Below the pieces are notes generated by a model, which saw only the letters and a program-made list of their open reading frames with translations, did not search any database and had not been told where the DNA came from. The translations under genes and the position numbers were made by a program. Of a stretch of 64,000 nucleotides of DNA, positions 17,920 to 28,466 are shown in pieces. Origin of the DNA: Rhizobium metallidurans (GTDB lineage: Bacteria > Pseudomonadota > Alphaproteobacteria > Rhizobiales > Rhizobiaceae); NCBI RefSeq assembly GCF_014196505.1, contig NZ_JACIDW010000008.1:112468-176467 (forward strand). Direction: 5' to 3'. The first letter of the stretch is position 1. Every line of letters starts with the position of its first letter.

Positions 17920-18726
17920 ATGACGGGAATCATGCAGGGTAAGCGCGGGCTTATCATGGGTGTCGCGAACAACCACTCCATCGCCTGGGGCATTTCCAAG
18001 GCGCTGGCGGCACAGGGCGCGGAACTTGCCTTCACTTACCAGGGCGACGCACTCGGCAAGCGCGTCAAGCCGCTTGCCGCCGAAGTCGGCTCCGATTTCG
18101 TGCTGCCCTGCGACGTCGAGGATATCGCTTCCGTCGACGCCACGGTGGATGCGATCAAGGAACGCTGGGGCACGCTCGACTTCGTCGTGCACGCCATCGG
18201 CTTCTCCGACAAGAACGAGCTCAAGGGCCTTTACGCCGACACCACGCGCGAGAATTTCAGCCGCACGATGGTGATCTCCTGCTTCTCGTTCACCGAGATC
18301 GCCAAGCGCCTGGCGCCTTTGATGACCGAAGGCGGCTCGATGCTGACGCTGACCTACAACGGCTCGACGCGCGTCATTCCGAACTACAACGTCATGGGCG
18401 TCGCCAAGGCGGCACTCGAGGCCTCCGTGCGCTATCTGGCAGCCGACTACGGCCCGCGCGGCATTCGCGTCAACGCGATCTCCGCCGGCCCGATCCGCAC
18501 GCTCGCCGGCGCCGGCATTTCGGACGCCCGCGCCATCCTGTCGTGGAACCAGCAGAATTCGCCGCTGCGCAAGACCGTGACGATCGATCACGTCGGCAAC
18601 TCGGCCCTCTACCTGCTCTCCGACATGGCGGCAGGCGTCACTGGCGAAATCCACTTCGTCGACGCCGGCTTCAACATCACCTCGATGCCGGCGCTCGATG
18701 CGCTGCGCAAGGCGGACGCCGAGTAA
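17920..18726 (+). CDS. fabI: Enoyl-ACP reductase (NADH)
   Basis: A 268-residue short-chain-dehydrogenase-type enzyme that reduces trans-2-enoyl-ACP in the last step of each elongation cycle. The NAD-binding GVANNHSIAWGI segment (14-25) and the FabI catalytic pair Y156-x6-K163 (YNVMGVAK), with Y146 in TYNGS, are all present. This is the target of triclosan and isoniazid-type inhibitors in other bacteria. It ends the fab cluster, and a strong terminator lies 25 bases downstream. Confidence 0.96.
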   Translation: MTGIMQGKRGLIMGVANNHSIAWGISKALAAQGAELAFTYQGDALGKRVKPLAAEVGSDFVLPCDVEDIASVDATVDAIKERWGTLDFVVHAIGFSDKNELKGLYADTTRENFSRTMVISCFSFTEIAKRLAPLMTEGGSMLTLTYNGSTRVIPNYNVMGVAKAALEASVRYLAADYGPRGIRVNAISAGPIRTLAGAGISDARAILSWNQQNSPLRKTVTIDHVGNSALYLLSDMAAGVTGEIHFVDAGFNITSMPALDALRKADAE

Positions 18727-18751
18727 GCGGCAGCCAGCCAGAACCGAATAC

Positions 18752-18790
18752 AAGGCCATGCGCATTATATTGCGCATGGCCTTTTTATTT
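18752..18790 (+). terminator. Intrinsic terminator after fabI
   Basis: Perfect 13-bp stem (18752-18764 with 18771-18783), 6-base loop and a T-rich tail. It separates the fab cluster from the HicAB pair. Confidence 0.92.
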
Positions 18791-18831
18791 TATTGTTCCC
18801 GTATTATCTTCGGACGACCGGGGAGCAATGG

Positions 18832-19014
18832 ATGGAACGGAACAGTTACAGGATCATTGCCCGGCTGAAGCGCGAGGGTTTTGAGATCGTGTCGATCAAA
18901 GGCTCGCATCACAAACTCCGCAAGGGGTCGCAGACGATTATCGTCCCGCATCCCAAGAAGGACTTGCCGACAGGCACCGCTCTGGCGATTGCAAAGCAGG
19001 CCGGATGGGTGTGA
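18832..19014 (+). CDS. hicA: HicA-type mRNA interferase toxin
   Basis: A 60-residue toxin with the small double-stranded-RNA-binding-like fold. The catalytic histidine sits in KGSHHKLRKG (G24, S25, H26), followed by the conserved VPHPKKDLPTGTALAIAKQAGW. HicA cleaves mRNA independently of codon position when not held by HicB. The ATG at 18832 has GGGGAG upstream; the longer frame from 18793 lacks similarity. A TATTAT box at 18802-18807 just after the fabI terminator could be the -10 of its own promoter. Followed by hicB after 11 bases. Confidence 0.9.
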   Translation: MERNSYRIIARLKREGFEIVSIKGSHHKLRKGSQTIIVPHPKKDLPTGTALAIAKQAGWV

Positions 19015-19025
19015 GGGAGAGATAG

Positions 19026-19421
19026 ATGAAATACTTCATTGCGCTCGTGCACAAGGAACCAGACAGCGCCTTCGGCGTCAGCTTCCCCGATCTGCCGTCC
19101 GTATTCTCCGCAGCCGACGTCGAGGACGACTTGACCGTCAATGCGATCGAAGCCCTGCGGCTGTGGGCGGAAGATGAGGTTTTGCCGACACCATCGTCCT
19201 TCGACGAGATCAGCGCGCGGCCGGAGGTGCGAAGCGAGCTTGCGTCAGGCGCCTTCCTGACACGGATTCCGTTTATCGAGGATACGACGCGGACCGTTCG
19301 TGCCAACGTCACCTTCGACAAGGGCATGCTCGACGCGATCGACGCGGCGGCAAAGGAGCGCGGTCTCACGCGCTCGGCCTTCCTTGCGAGCGCCGCCCGC
19401 AAGGAAATAGAAGCGGCCTGA
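19026..19421 (+). CDS. hicB: HicB-type antitoxin
   Basis: A 131-residue antitoxin. The N-terminal half (MKYFIALVHKEPDSAFGVSF) is the degenerate RNase-H-like domain that blocks HicA, and the C-terminal part (VTFDKGMLDAIDAAAKERGLTRSAFLASAAR) is a ribbon-helix-helix DNA-binding domain for autorepression. The toxin-first gene order and 11-base spacing are typical of hicAB. It converges on the rsmC-like gene 5 bases away. Confidence 0.9.
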   Translation: MKYFIALVHKEPDSAFGVSFPDLPSVFSAADVEDDLTVNAIEALRLWAEDEVLPTPSSFDEISARPEVRSELASGAFLTRIPFIEDTTRTVRANVTFDKGMLDAIDAAAKERGLTRSAFLASAARKEIEAA

Positions 19422-19426
19422 GCCGC

Positions 19427-20443
19427 TTATTTCTTCGCCCACAAGACCTTGAAGCGGGCGTTTCGGCAGGTTTCACCGCTTTCGCGGAAGCTCCCGGCCA
19501 GGACCGGCTCGTAGGGCAGGCCGCGATTGGCGACGACAAGCAGGCGGCCGCCGGAGCGGAGCGAAGCTGCCGCCGTCTTGATCATCGCCTGGCCGAGCGC
19601 CGGATCGGCGGCGTGGCTTTCGTGGAAGGGCGGGTTCATGATAACGAGGTCGTACTTGTCCTTGACCTGTTCGCCCGCCAGATCGTGCCAGAAGAAGCGT
19701 GTCGGCACATTCGGGCAGTTCTCCTCGATGTTGGCCTTCGCGGCCTCCAGAGCGGCGTAATTCGCCTCGTAGAGGTCGAGGCGGCTGACACCGGGGGAGC
19801 GCTCGGCCATCTCGACGGAGAGATAGCCCCAGCCGGCGCCGAAATCGGCGACGTCGCCGGTGAAATCGACCGGCAGGCGCGAGGCGAGCAGCTCGGAGCC
19901 ATCATCGATGCGGTCGTGCGAGAACATGCCGGCGGCTGCCTCGAAGCGGCCGTCGACGCGCACAGCGGGCTTGGCGAACTTGGCGACGATTTCGGACGGA
20001 TCGGCGGGCGCGCCGAACCAGAAGGCGACGCCGTGGTACTTCGGCATGTGCTCGAGCGACAGGCCGAAGGCTTCCATGCGCTTGCGCAGCGGCTGGATGC
20101 CGTCTTCCTTGCCGCCGGCGACGACGACGAGACCACCCATCTTCACGCGGGTGAGTGCTTCGGCGATATTCGCCTCGTTCTCGCCCTTGTGCTTGTTGCA
20201 GAGAACCAGAACGGCATCGTAGTCCTCGCCTTCGACCTCAGGCGTGGTTTCGATGCGCTGGGCAAGCAGTTGCCGGTACAGCGGCCGAAAGCCCTGTACG
20301 GCGCTCAGCGCGGCGGCAAAGCCCTGAGGAAGGGCGAAGCCCGCCTCGGCGCCGAGGAAGAGCACGCGCTCGCCCTCGCCGGGCGCCTCGACGGTGCCGC
20401 TTACAAAGGGGTGGAACAGTGTCTTCAGCGTCTCGCTGCTCAT
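19427..20443 (-). CDS. rsmC: Class I SAM-dependent RNA methyltransferase, RsmC-like
   Basis: A 338-residue protein with two tandem methyltransferase-like domains as in RsmC, which methylates G1207 (N2) of 16S rRNA. The N-terminal copy (about 1-150) is degenerate. The C-terminal copy has the SAM-binding motif DFGAGWGYLS (200-209) and the catalytic NPPFH (270-274) of N2-guanine methyltransferases. Length matches the E. coli enzyme (343). The exact target base is inferred from family. ATG start at 20443. It lies downstream of pnp on the same strand but beyond a terminator. Confidence 0.85.
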   Translation of the reverse strand: MSSETLKTLFHPFVSGTVEAPGEGERVLFLGAEAGFALPQGFAAALSAVQGFRPLYRQLLAQRIETTPEVEGEDYDAVLVLCNKHKGENEANIAEALTRVKMGGLVVVAGGKEDGIQPLRKRMEAFGLSLEHMPKYHGVAFWFGAPADPSEIVAKFAKPAVRVDGRFEAAAGMFSHDRIDDGSELLASRLPVDFTGDVADFGAGWGYLSVEMAERSPGVSRLDLYEANYAALEAAKANIEENCPNVPTRFFWHDLAGEQVKDKYDLVIMNPPFHESHAADPALGQAMIKTAAASLRSGGRLLVVANRGLPYEPVLAGSFRESGETCRNARFKVLWAKK

Positions 20444-20466
20444 GGCTCTATCTCGTGCTTGAATAC

Positions 20467-20495
20467 AAAAAGGGCGCGGAAATTACCCCGCGCCC
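20467..20495 (-). terminator. Intrinsic terminator after pnp
   Basis: Eight-bp GC stem (20495-20488 with 20479-20472) followed on the minus strand by a run of five T. Confidence 0.85.
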
Positions 20496-20518
20496 ATGAA
20501 GTCTAGGGAAGGCGCAGC

Positions 20519-22657
20519 TTACTCGGCTGCTTCTTCCTTCTTCTTGTCGGCAGGGATTTCCTGTCCGGTCGCCTGGTCGACAACCTTCATCGACAGGCGG
20601 ACCTTGCCGCGCTCGTCGAAGCCGAGGAGCTTGACCCAAACCTTCTGGCCTTCCTTGACGACGTCCTGGGTCTTGGCAACACGCTCGGAAGCGAGCTGCG
20701 AGATGTGGACGAGGCCGTCGCGGGCGCCGAAGAAGTTGACGAAGGCGCCGAAGTCGGCGGTCTTGACGACCGTGCCTTCGTAGATCACGCCGATTTCAGG
20801 CTCGGCAACGATCGAGTGGATCCACTTGCGGGCCGCTTCGATTTCCTTGCCCGAGGAAGATGCGATCTTCACGGTGCCGTCGTCTTCGATGTTGATCTTG
20901 GCGCCGGTCTTTTCGACGATTTCGCGGATGACCTTGCCGCCGGAGCCGATGACTTCACGGATCTTGTCGACCGGGATGTTCATGACTTCGATGCGCGGAG
21001 CGAATTCGCCGAGCTGCGAGCGGCCTTCGGAGATCGCCTTCGACATTTCGCCGAGGATGTGCGTACGACCGCCCTGTGCCTGGCCGAGAGCGACCTTCAT
21101 GATCTCTTCGGTGATACCGGCGATCTTGATGTCCATCTGCAGCGAGGTGATGCCGTCGGCGGTACCTGCAACCTTGAAGTCCATGTCGCCGAGGTGGTCT
21201 TCGTCGCCGAGGATGTCGGAGAGAACGGCGAAGCGGTCACCTTCGAGGATCAGGCCCATGGCGATACCGGCAACCGGCTTGGCGAGCGGAACGCCGGCGT
21301 CCATCAGAGCGAGCGAGGTGCCGCAGACGGTTGCCATCGAGGACGAGCCGTTGGACTCGGTGATCTCGGAGACGACGCGCAGCGTGTAGGGGAACTGTTC
21401 AGCCGACGGAAGCATTGGACGGATAGCGCGCCAAGCGAGCTTGCCGTGACCGATTTCGCGGCGGCCCGGGGAGCCCATGCGGCCGGTTTCGCCAACGGAG
21501 TAGGGAGGGAAGTTGTAATGGAGCAGGAAGCGCTCCTTGTACATGCCCGTCAGGCTGTCGACGTACTGTTCGTCTTCGCCGGTGCCGAGCGTGGCAACGA
21601 CGATCGCCTGCGTTTCACCGCGGGTGAAGAGAGCGGAACCGTGGGTGCGCGGCAGGAGGCCAACTTCCGATACGATCGGGCGAACGGTCTCGAGGTCGCG
21701 GCCGTCGATGCGGCTCTTGGTGTCGAGGATGTTCCAGCGAACGATCTTGGCCTGCAGGTGCTTGAAGATCGCGCCGATGACTTCGGCGGTGTACTTCGGC
21801 TCTTCGCCCTCAGGGAAGAAGTGGGCCTTGACCTTTGCCTTGACGGCGTCGACGGCAGCGTAGCGCTCGGCCTTCTGCGTGTTCTTGTAGGCGGTGCGCA
21901 GCTCGGCTTCGAAGTGCTTCAGCATTTCGGCTTCGAGTTCGGAGAAGTCTTCCGGCTGGAAGTCGCGCGGCTCCTTGGCAGCCACTTCGGCGAGCTTGAT
22001 GATCGCGTCGAGAACCGGCTGGAAACCACGATGGCCGAACATGACGGCGCCGAGCATGACTTCTTCGTTGAGTTCCTTGGCTTCCGATTCAACCATCAGA
22101 ACGGCGTCGTGCGTACCGGCGACGACGAGGTCGAGGATCGACTCGTCCATCTCGTCGAGATGCGGGTTCAGAACGTATTCGCCATTGATGTAGCCGACGC
22201 GCGCGCCGCCGACCGGGCCCATGAAGGGAACGCCTGACAGCGTCAGAGCGGCAGAAGCGGCAACCATGGACAGAACGTCGGGGTTGTTTTCCAGATCGTG
22301 CTGGATAACCGTGACGACGACCTGCGTGTCGTTCTTGTAGCCTTCAGGGAAGAGCGGGCGGATCGGGCGGTCGATCAGGCGCGAAACCAGCGTTTCGTTT
22401 TCCGACGGACGGCCTTCGCGCTTGAAGTAGCCGCCGGGGATCTTGCCGGCCGCGTAGGTCTTTTCCTGGTAGTTGACGGTCAGCGGAAAGAAGTCCTGGC
22501 CCGGCTTCGGCGCCTTGGCGGAAACGACGGTGGCGAGAACCACGGTTTCGCCGTAGGTCGCGAGAACGGCGCCGTCAGCCTGACGGGCGATCTTGCCGGT
22601 TTCGAGCTTCAGCGGGCGGCCTGCCCACTCGATTTCCACGGAATGAGTGTCGAACAT
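20519..22657 (-). CDS. pnp: Polyribonucleotide nucleotidyltransferase
   Basis: A 712-residue PNPase, the phosphorolytic 3'-5' exoribonuclease of the degradosome and of cold-adaptation RNA turnover. Two RNase-PH domains are separated by a helical linker; the second carries the conserved [12 protein letters not shown] and [14 protein letters not shown] blocks. A KH domain ([15 protein letters not shown]) and an S1 domain ([18 protein letters not shown]) end the protein. ATG at 22657. It follows rpsO after a 327-base hairpin-rich leader, consistent with RNase III-dependent autocontrol. Confidence 0.97.
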   Translation of the reverse strand: MFDTHSVEIEWAGRPLKLETGKIARQADGAVLATYGETVVLATVVSAKAPKPGQDFFPLTVNYQEKTYAAGKIPGGYFKREGRPSENETLVSRLIDRPIRPLFPEGYKNDTQVVVTVIQHDLENNPDVLSMVAASAALTLSGVPFMGPVGGARVGYINGEYVLNPHLDEMDESILDLVVAGTHDAVLMVESEAKELNEEVMLGAVMFGHRGFQPVLDAIIKLAEVAAKEPRDFQPEDFSELEAEMLKHFEAELRTAYKNTQKAERYAAVDAVKAKVKAHFFPEGEEPKYTAEVIGAIFKHLQAKIVRWNILDTKSRIDGRDLETVRPIVSEVGLLPRTHGSALFTRGETQAIVVATLGTGEDEQYVDSLTGMYKERFLLHYNFPPYSVGETGRMGSPGRREIGHGKLAWRAIRPMLPSAEQFPYTLRVVSEITESNGSSSMATVCGTSLALMDAGVPLAKPVAGIAMGLILEGDRFAVLSDILGDEDHLGDMDFKVAGTADGITSLQMDIKIAGITEEIMKVALGQAQGGRTHILGEMSKAISEGRSQLGEFAPRIEVMNIPVDKIREVIGSGGKVIREIVEKTGAKINIEDDGTVKIASSSGKEIEAARKWIHSIVAEPEIGVIYEGTVVKTADFGAFVNFFGARDGLVHISQLASERVAKTQDVVKEGQKVWVKLLGFDERGKVRLSMKVVDQATGQEIPADKKKEEAAE

Positions 22658-22984
22658 ATGTCTTGTCCTTCAATGCGGAGGCGCGCCATTGGCCCTGGGC
22701 CACGGCGCAGACGACCGCAATTGTTGATGACGCATCATGGGCAAGACAACGGGAGGCTTTGCATCGTCGGCTCTCTCGGAGAAAGAGCCGGGCCAAGGTG
22801 TGCGCCTTGGCCGAAAGCATCCGGCAATCCTGCCCCATGACAGGTCAACGGTTGGTTTTGCGGATCCGGCCCATCCGGGTCCGCGGGCAGTCCCGCAAAC
22901 GCCTATGGCGGATTGCGGTTTGGAGAAACGTTCCCCGGAAACAAATGCGGCGGGCGTCCACAAGGAGCGCCCGCCGGCAAAGCC
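22658..22984 (-). promoter_or_regulatory. rpsO-pnp intergenic leader with stacked hairpins
   Basis: No gene is supported in these 327 bases. Three strong dyads are visible: 22949-22956 with 22968-22975 (8 bp, GC only; terminator-like end of rpsO), 22791-22798 with 22805-22812 (8 bp, 6-base loop), and 22768-22774 with 22784-22790 (7 bp, 9-base loop). In E. coli, an RNase III-cut stem in the pnp leader lets PNPase repress its own mRNA. A similar role here is inference from position and structure. Confidence 0.5.
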
Positions 22985-23254
22985 TTAGCGGCGGATACCC
23001 AGGCTGGTGATCAGCTTGGTGTAACGGCCTTCGTTCTTCTTCTTGAGGTAGTCAAGAAGCGAGCGGCGGCTCGAAACCATCGTCAGCAGGCCACGGCGGG
23101 AATGGTTATCCTTCTTGTGGCCCTTGAAGTGTTCCGTGAGGTTGTTGATGCGCTCGGTGAGGATCGCAACCTGGACTTCCGGCGAACCGGTGTCGCCTTC
23201 GAACGTTGCGTATTCCTTGATAAGTGCCGTCTTGCGCTCAGCAGTAATCGACAT
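22985..23254 (-). CDS. rpsO: 30S ribosomal protein S15
   Basis: An 89-residue primary 16S rRNA-binding protein of the small subunit. The family blocks [15 protein letters not shown] (22-36) and [26 protein letters not shown] (46-71) are intact and the length is exactly standard. ATG at 23254 with an AAAGGAAC site. It is upstream of pnp as in most proteobacteria, but here truB is separated from it by a GST gene on the opposite strand. Confidence 0.98.
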   Translation of the reverse strand: MSITAERKTALIKEYATFEGDTGSPEVQVAILTERINNLTEHFKGHKKDNHSRRGLLTMVSSRRSLLDYLKKKNEGRYTKLITSLGIRR

Positions 23255-23521
23255 CGGATGTTCCTTTCGATGAGAGGAGATAAGGTCGCCAAAAGCCGGG
23301 ATGTCGTCCAGCTTTGGCCGCGAAGGCATTCAAGCAAAGCCTGATGCTGGCGCTGCCTATACAATATCCGACGGGTGAAGGGAAGAGCGGAGTTTTAACC
23401 GCCGCCTTACCGATCCGGAGCCGCGATCAAAAAGACAGGATCGCACAAAATCCTGGTTGCGCGGGCAGAGCGATCGACTATCACTTGCGCCAGCCAAGTC
23501 TGTTTCCAGAAAGGAATTTGC

Positions 23522-24130
23522 GTGAAACTCTTTTATGCCCCCGGCGCCTGCTCCATGGCATCCCACATCGTCCTTCATGAAATCGGCAAGCCTTTCGAGA
23601 TCGAGAAGGTCAGCACCAAGACGAAGGTCACAGAGAACGGCGGCGACTTCTGGGCGATCAACCCCAAGGGCGCCGTGCCGGCTCTTCAGCTCGACGGCGG
23701 CGAAGTCCTGACCGAAGGTCCGGCGATCCTGCAATATGTCGCAGACAGCAACGGCGCCACCGAACTCTCCCCTCCGACCGGCACGCTTGCACGCGCCCGC
23801 GTTCAGGAAATGCTGAGCTTCGTCGGCTCCGAATTGCACAAGTCGTTCATCCCGCTCTTCCAGCCCGGCAAGACGGATGCCGAGAAGGACGCGACGCGCG
23901 AGGCGCTGCAGAAGAAGTTCGCGTGGCTGGAATCGCTTTTGGCCGACGGCCGTGCCTACCTGACCGGCCCGACCTTCACTGTTGCCGACGCCTATGCCTT
24001 CGTCGTGACCAACTGGTCGAACCTGACCGGCGTTTCGCTCGATGCCTTGCCTAAGCTGAAGGACTACATGGCGCGCGTTGCGGCCCGTCCGTCGGTACAG
24101 GCGACCATGAAGGCCGAGGGCTTGATCTAA
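23522..24130 (+). CDS. gst: Glutathione S-transferase (beta-class-like)
   Basis: A 202-residue cytosolic GST. The N-terminal thioredoxin-like domain shows Y5 and C10-S11 (LFYAPGACSMAS), the beta-class pattern, and the glutathione-binding loop NPKGAVPAL followed by ...TEGPAILQYVAD. The all-alpha C-terminal domain has the N-capping motif FTVADAYAF. It probably conjugates or reduces electrophiles; the substrate is unknown. GTG start with an AAAGGAA site. It sits on the opposite strand between truB and rpsO, breaking an otherwise conserved gene order. Confidence 0.93.
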   Translation: MKLFYAPGACSMASHIVLHEIGKPFEIEKVSTKTKVTENGGDFWAINPKGAVPALQLDGGEVLTEGPAILQYVADSNGATELSPPTGTLARARVQEMLSFVGSELHKSFIPLFQPGKTDAEKDATREALQKKFAWLESLLADGRAYLTGPTFTVADAYAFVVTNWSNLTGVSLDALPKLKDYMARVAARPSVQATMKAEGLI

Positions 24131-24137
24131 TTCACGA

Positions 24138-24165
24138 AATGCGCGCGGTTCAGACCGCGCGCATT
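24138..24165. terminator. Convergent hairpin between gst and truB
   Basis: Perfect 12-bp stem (24138-24149 with 24154-24165) with a TCAG tetraloop. No long T run, but its position between converging genes suggests termination in both directions. Confidence 0.65.
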
Positions 24166-24170
24166 GACGT

Positions 24171-25103
24171 TTATCCGAAGACGCGCTTCGGGCGGAATTC
24201 GCCCTGGCCGATTTCGCCGATGGCGATCAGCTTGCCGCGGGCCGTGGCATAGGCTTCGCTTTCTTCCACCGGCGCATCGCGGCCGCGCACCAGGATGGGG
24301 TTGCCCATCTTCAGGCGGTGGGCCTGGTCGTCGTTGACGATCAGATGCGGCAGCGAGGAGAGCGCCTCGCTGGTATCGATCAGAAGCGCATCGAGTGCCG
24401 CCAGCCGTTCCTCGTCATCCTGAATTTCCTCCAGCGCGACGAGTTCCGCGAGCGGAATCATCGTCTCTTCGGCAAACGGCGCCACGAAGCTGCGGCGCAG
24501 GCCGGAGATGTGGCCGAAGCAGCCGAGATCGCGACCGAAATCGCGGGCGAGCGCACGGACATAGGTGCCCTTGCCGCACTCGACTTCGAAATGCGCGGTG
24601 CTTTCGTTCTCGCATTCGAGCAGCGTCAGGCGATAGATCTCGACCTCACGCGACGGGATTTCGACCGTCTCACCCTCGCGGGCGAGATCATAGGCGCGCT
24701 CGCCTGCGATCTTGATGGCGGAGAACTGCGGCGGGACCTGGCTGATGACGCCGGTGTAGTTCGGCAGCAGCGCCAGGATCTCGTCTTCGGTCGGTCGCTT
24801 GTCGGAGCTCTCGATAACCTCGCCCTCGAGGTCGTCTGTCGAGCGCTGCTCGCCCCAGGTCACGGTGAATTCGTAAATCTTGCGGCCGTCCATGACGTAG
24901 GGAACGGTCTTGGTCGCATCGCCGAGCGCGATCGGCAGCATCCCCGAAGCCAGCGGATCGAGCGTGCCGGCATGGCCGCATTTCTGCGCCTTGAACAGCC
25001 ACTTGATCTTGGAGACGGCTTCGGTCGAGCCAAAGTCGACAGGCTTGTCAAGGATAAGCCAGCCCGAGATCGGGCGGCCTTTGGGCTTGCGTGGTTTGGA
25101 CAT
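24171..25103 (-). CDS. truB: tRNA pseudouridine(55) synthase
   Basis: A 310-residue enzyme that makes pseudouridine 55 in the T loop of tRNAs. The catalytic aspartate D49 lies in [16 protein letters not shown], with the DKP...GSTEAV N-terminal block and the [17 protein letters not shown] motif in the middle. A C-terminal PUA-like segment completes the protein. ATG at 25103. It follows rbfA after 12 bases in the nusA-infB operon. Confidence 0.97.
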   Translation of the reverse strand: MSKPRKPKGRPISGWLILDKPVDFGSTEAVSKIKWLFKAQKCGHAGTLDPLASGMLPIALGDATKTVPYVMDGRKIYEFTVTWGEQRSTDDLEGEVIESSDKRPTEDEILALLPNYTGVISQVPPQFSAIKIAGERAYDLAREGETVEIPSREVEIYRLTLLECENESTAHFEVECGKGTYVRALARDFGRDLGCFGHISGLRRSFVAPFAEETMIPLAELVALEEIQDDEERLAALDALLIDTSEALSSLPHLIVNDDQAHRLKMGNPILVRGRDAPVEESEAYATARGKLIAIGEIGQGEFRPKRVFG

Positions 25104-25115
25104 AAGGCTCTTCTG

Positions 25116-25523
25116 TTACTTTTCGTCGGTATCGCCGTCCTCGAGGTCGCGCATGACCTCGGGCGAGCGCAGCAGCTCGTCGATCTTCTTGTAATTGTCG
25201 AAGCTCGTATCGTCGCGGAAGCGGATCTCGGGCATGAATTTCATCTGCCTGAGATGCGGGCCGAGACGGCCGCGGATGAATTTGGCGTGGCGGTTGAGCG
25301 CCGTGATGACCGTCTCGTGATCCGACACGCCGAGCGGCGTGATGAAGGCGGTCGCGACCTTGAGGTCGGTCGACATGCGCACTTCGGACACGGAAATGAC
25401 GGTCTTTTCCAGGAGGTCGTCGCGCACTTCACCGCGCTGCAGGACCTGGGTGATCGCGGCGCGCACCTGCTCGCCGACGCGCAGCATGCGCTGCGACTGT
25501 GCTGTCGAGGTTTTCGTTGCCAT
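25116..25523 (-). CDS. rbfA: 30S ribosome-binding factor A
   Basis: A 135-residue KH-type protein needed for late 16S rRNA 5'-end maturation and cold growth. The block [20 protein letters not shown] (10-29) and the KH strand [18 protein letters not shown] are typical, as is the [22 protein letters not shown]-terminal helix. The ATG at 25523 is used; the extra codons upstream are not conserved. It lies 75 bases after infB and 12 bases before truB on the same strand. Confidence 0.96.
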   Translation of the reverse strand: MATKTSTAQSQRMLRVGEQVRAAITQVLQRGEVRDDLLEKTVISVSEVRMSTDLKVATAFITPLGVSDHETVITALNRHAKFIRGRLGPHLRQMKFMPEIRFRDDTSFDNYKKIDELLRSPEVMRDLEDGDTDEK

Positions 25524-25598
25524 TGTTCTTTGCCTCAAAAGGTTCGGGCGCCGGCCTCATATGATCCGGCGCCCGTCCACAATTCCAGTCTCGCACGA

Positions 25599-28364
25599 TC
25601 AGAGCGTACGGGTGATATGCTCGACGCGGAAGCATTCGATGACATCGCCCGCGCGGATGTCTTCGTAGTTCTCGAAGGCCATGCCGCATTCCTGACCGAC
25701 AGGAACTTCCGATACTTCGTCCTTGAAGCGCTTGAGCGTCTTGAGCTTGCCTTCGTGGATGACGACGTTGTCGCGGATGAGGCGGACGCCAGCACCACGT
25801 TCGACCTTGCCTTCGGTGACGCGGCAACCCGCGACCTTGCCGGTCTTGGTGATGTTGAACACCTCGAGGATCTCGGCATTGCCGAGGAAGGTTTCGCGGC
25901 GCTCCGGCGTGAGCAGACCCGACATCGCCGCCTTCACGTCATCCACCAGATCGTAGATGATGTTGTAGTAGCGGATCTCGATGCCGGCGCGCTCGGCGGC
26001 GACACGTGCCTGTGCGTTGGCACGGACGTTGAAGCCGATGATCGCGGCGTCGGAGGATTCGGCAAGCGCCAGATCCGATTCCGTGATGGCACCGGCGCCC
26101 GAATGGACGATGCGTGCCCGCACTTCGTCGGTGCCGAGCTTGTCGAGAGCACCGATGATCGCTTCGATGGAACCCTGCACGTCGCCCTTGATGAGCAGCG
26201 GGAATTCCTTGAAGCCGGTGTTCTGCAGCTTGCTCATCATCTGTTCGAGCGAACCGCGCTGGCCGGTCTGGCGGGCAACCGCCTTGTCGCGGGCCAGACG
26301 CTGGCGATATTCGGAAATCTCGCGAGCACGGCTCTCGTTTTCGACGACGGCGAACTTGTCACCAGCAGCCGGCGTGCCGGACAGGCCGAGCACTTCGACC
26401 GGCATGGCCGGACCCGCTTCCTTGACATGGTCGCCCTTGTCGGTGACGAGCGCGCGAACGCGACCCCACTGATCGCCGGCAACGATGATCTGGCCGGGCT
26501 TCAGCGTGCCCTTCTGGACGAGAACGGTCGCAACCGCGCCACGACCACGGTCGAGCTGGGCTTCGATCACGATACCTTCGGCGGTGCGCGTCGGGTCGGC
26601 CTTGAGGTCGAGGATTTCGGCCTGCAGGAGGACGGCTTCGAGCAGCTTGTCGAGGTTGGTCTTGTTCTTCGCCGACACTTCGACGTCGAGCACTTCACCG
26701 CCGAGCGATTCAACGAAGACTTCGTGCTGCAGAAGCTGCTGACGGACCTTGTCCGGGTTGGCTTCGTGCTTGTCGATCTTGTTGATCGCCACGATGATCG
26801 GAACACCGGCCGCCTTGGCATGGCTGATGGATTCGATCGTCTGCGGCATGACGCTGTCGTCGGCCGCGACCACGAGGATCGCGATATCGGTTGCCTGCGC
26901 GCCACGGGCACGCATGGCCGTGAAGGCGGCGTGGCCGGGGGTGTCGATGAAGGTGATCTTCTGGCCGTTCTGTTCGACCTGATAGGCACCGATGTGCTGG
27001 GTGATGCCACCGGCTTCGCCCGAGACGACGTTTGCCTGACGGATGGCGTCGAGCAGCGAGGTCTTGCCGTGGTCGACGTGACCCATGATGGTGACGACTG
27101 GCGGACGCGAAACCATTTCGCCGGCATCGTCGGCCCGGTCGAAGATACCTTCTTCAACGTCGGATTCCGAAACGCGCTTGACGGTGTGGCCGAATTCGCC
27201 GGCAATGAGTTCAGCGAGGTCGGCGTCGATGACGTCGCCCGGCTTCATCATCTGGCCTTCCTTCATCAGGTACTTGATGACGTCGACGGCGCGTTCGGAC
27301 ATGCGCTGCGACAGTTCCTGAATGGTGATGGTCTCAGGCAGGATGACTTCGCGGACAACCTTTTCGCGGGTTTCCTGGATCTGGCTGCGGCGGAACTTCT
27401 CCTGGCGACGGCGCATGGCGGCCATCGAGCGGCCACGGTTGTTGCCGTCGTCATCCGTGCTGGCAGCCGTGATCGTCAGCTTGCCCTGGCGGCGACCATC
27501 GTCACCCTTCGGACGCGCGGTAACCGGCTTTGCCGGTTCCGGACGCACGACGCGGCCACGCGCCGGAGCGCCACCGCGCGGCGCACCGCGATCATCGTCT
27601 TCATTCTCGCGGCGACGGACGCCGGGAGCGCCGGCGGGTGCAGCGCCTGGAGCCGGGCGGGCAGCCGACGGTGCGTCGGTGCGGCGTACGGCCGGTGCGG
27701 CGGCCTGCGGGCGCGGAGCTTCGGCAGCGGCCGGGGCGGCGGGTGCCGGCGGAGCGGCGGCGGCTTCAGCGGCGCGTGCGGCTTCCTCTGCGGCAAGGCG
27801 CTTGGCTTCCTCGGCGGCAGCGGCCTGGCGGACGATCTCTTCGGCGGCGCGGCGCTTTTCTTCCTCGGCGCGGCGAACCGCATCCTCGGCATCGCGAACC
27901 TGGGCCATGGCGAGCGCACGGCGGCGCGCGTCCATTTCTTCCGGCGACAGATGGTTCAGAACCACCGGACGCGGACGATCCTGCTGGCGCGGCGCCTGGG
28001 AAGGCTGCTGCGGACGGTTATACTGCTGGCCGCTCGGCTGGTTGTAGCGCTGCGGCTGCTGGGGCTGCGTCGGACGGGTCTGGACAGGCGCCGGCGCGGG
28101 CGCAGGCGCCGCCGACTGTGCGGCAGGCGCGGAGGCGGGCTCGGCGGCGCGGGCGGGCGCTGCCGGTGCCGTCACCGGGGTGATCGGGCGCTGTTCGTCT
28201 TCGGGGCGCATCGGGCGCCGCTTGCGGGTTTCGACAACGACCGCCTTGGTGCGACCGCGGCCCATATCCTGGCGCACGGTGCCCTGGCTTACGCCCGACG
28301 GTTTCAGGGTCAGAGTCTTCTTGCCCGGGCCGTTCAGTGTCTTGTCGTCATTGCTATCGGTCAT
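25599..28364 (-). CDS. infB: Translation initiation factor IF-2
   Basis: A 921-residue GTPase that delivers fMet-tRNA to the 30S subunit. The N-terminal third is a long Ala/Pro/Arg/Gln-rich, coiled-coil-forming extension of the kind seen in alphaproteobacteria. The IF2_N segment ([16 protein letters not shown]) precedes the G domain, with G1 GHVDHGKT near residue 428, DTPGHAAF and NKIDK. Domains II-IV follow to the end. The ATG at 28364 ([10 protein letters not shown]) is the conserved start. It is preceded by the ylxR-like gene and followed by rbfA. Confidence 0.97.
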   Translation of the reverse strand: MTDSNDDKTLNGPGKKTLTLKPSGVSQGTVRQDMGRGRTKAVVVETRKRRPMRPEDEQRPITPVTAPAAPARAAEPASAPAAQSAAPAPAPAPVQTRPTQPQQPQRYNQPSGQQYNRPQQPSQAPRQQDRPRPVVLNHLSPEEMDARRRALAMAQVRDAEDAVRRAEEEKRRAAEEIVRQAAAAEEAKRLAAEEAARAAEAAAAPPAPAAPAAAEAPRPQAAAPAVRRTDAPSAARPAPGAAPAGAPGVRRRENEDDDRGAPRGGAPARGRVVRPEPAKPVTARPKGDDGRRQGKLTITAASTDDDGNNRGRSMAAMRRRQEKFRRSQIQETREKVVREVILPETITIQELSQRMSERAVDVIKYLMKEGQMMKPGDVIDADLAELIAGEFGHTVKRVSESDVEEGIFDRADDAGEMVSRPPVVTIMGHVDHGKTSLLDAIRQANVVSGEAGGITQHIGAYQVEQNGQKITFIDTPGHAAFTAMRARGAQATDIAILVVAADDSVMPQTIESISHAKAAGVPIIVAINKIDKHEANPDKVRQQLLQHEVFVESLGGEVLDVEVSAKNKTNLDKLLEAVLLQAEILDLKADPTRTAEGIVIEAQLDRGRGAVATVLVQKGTLKPGQIIVAGDQWGRVRALVTDKGDHVKEAGPAMPVEVLGLSGTPAAGDKFAVVENESRAREISEYRQRLARDKAVARQTGQRGSLEQMMSKLQNTGFKEFPLLIKGDVQGSIEAIIGALDKLGTDEVRARIVHSGAGAITESDLALAESSDAAIIGFNVRANAQARVAAERAGIEIRYYNIIYDLVDDVKAAMSGLLTPERRETFLGNAEILEVFNITKTGKVAGCRVTEGKVERGAGVRLIRDNVVIHEGKLKTLKRFKDEVSEVPVGQECGMAFENYEDIRAGDVIECFRVEHITRTL

Positions 28365-28466
28365 TCGTTCCCGTTCCTTCGGACAGGGAGCGATGACGTC
28401 ATCAGGCCCTGTCAATCAAGTAATGTCGATCAATGATACCGGGTCCGGACAAGTCCGGTGACCGTA

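Noticed and set aside
24318..28436. Very long plus-strand open frame (over 1300 codons)
   Set aside because: It is fully antisense to truB, rbfA and infB; its composition mirrors their high-GC codon bias and it has no domain similarity.
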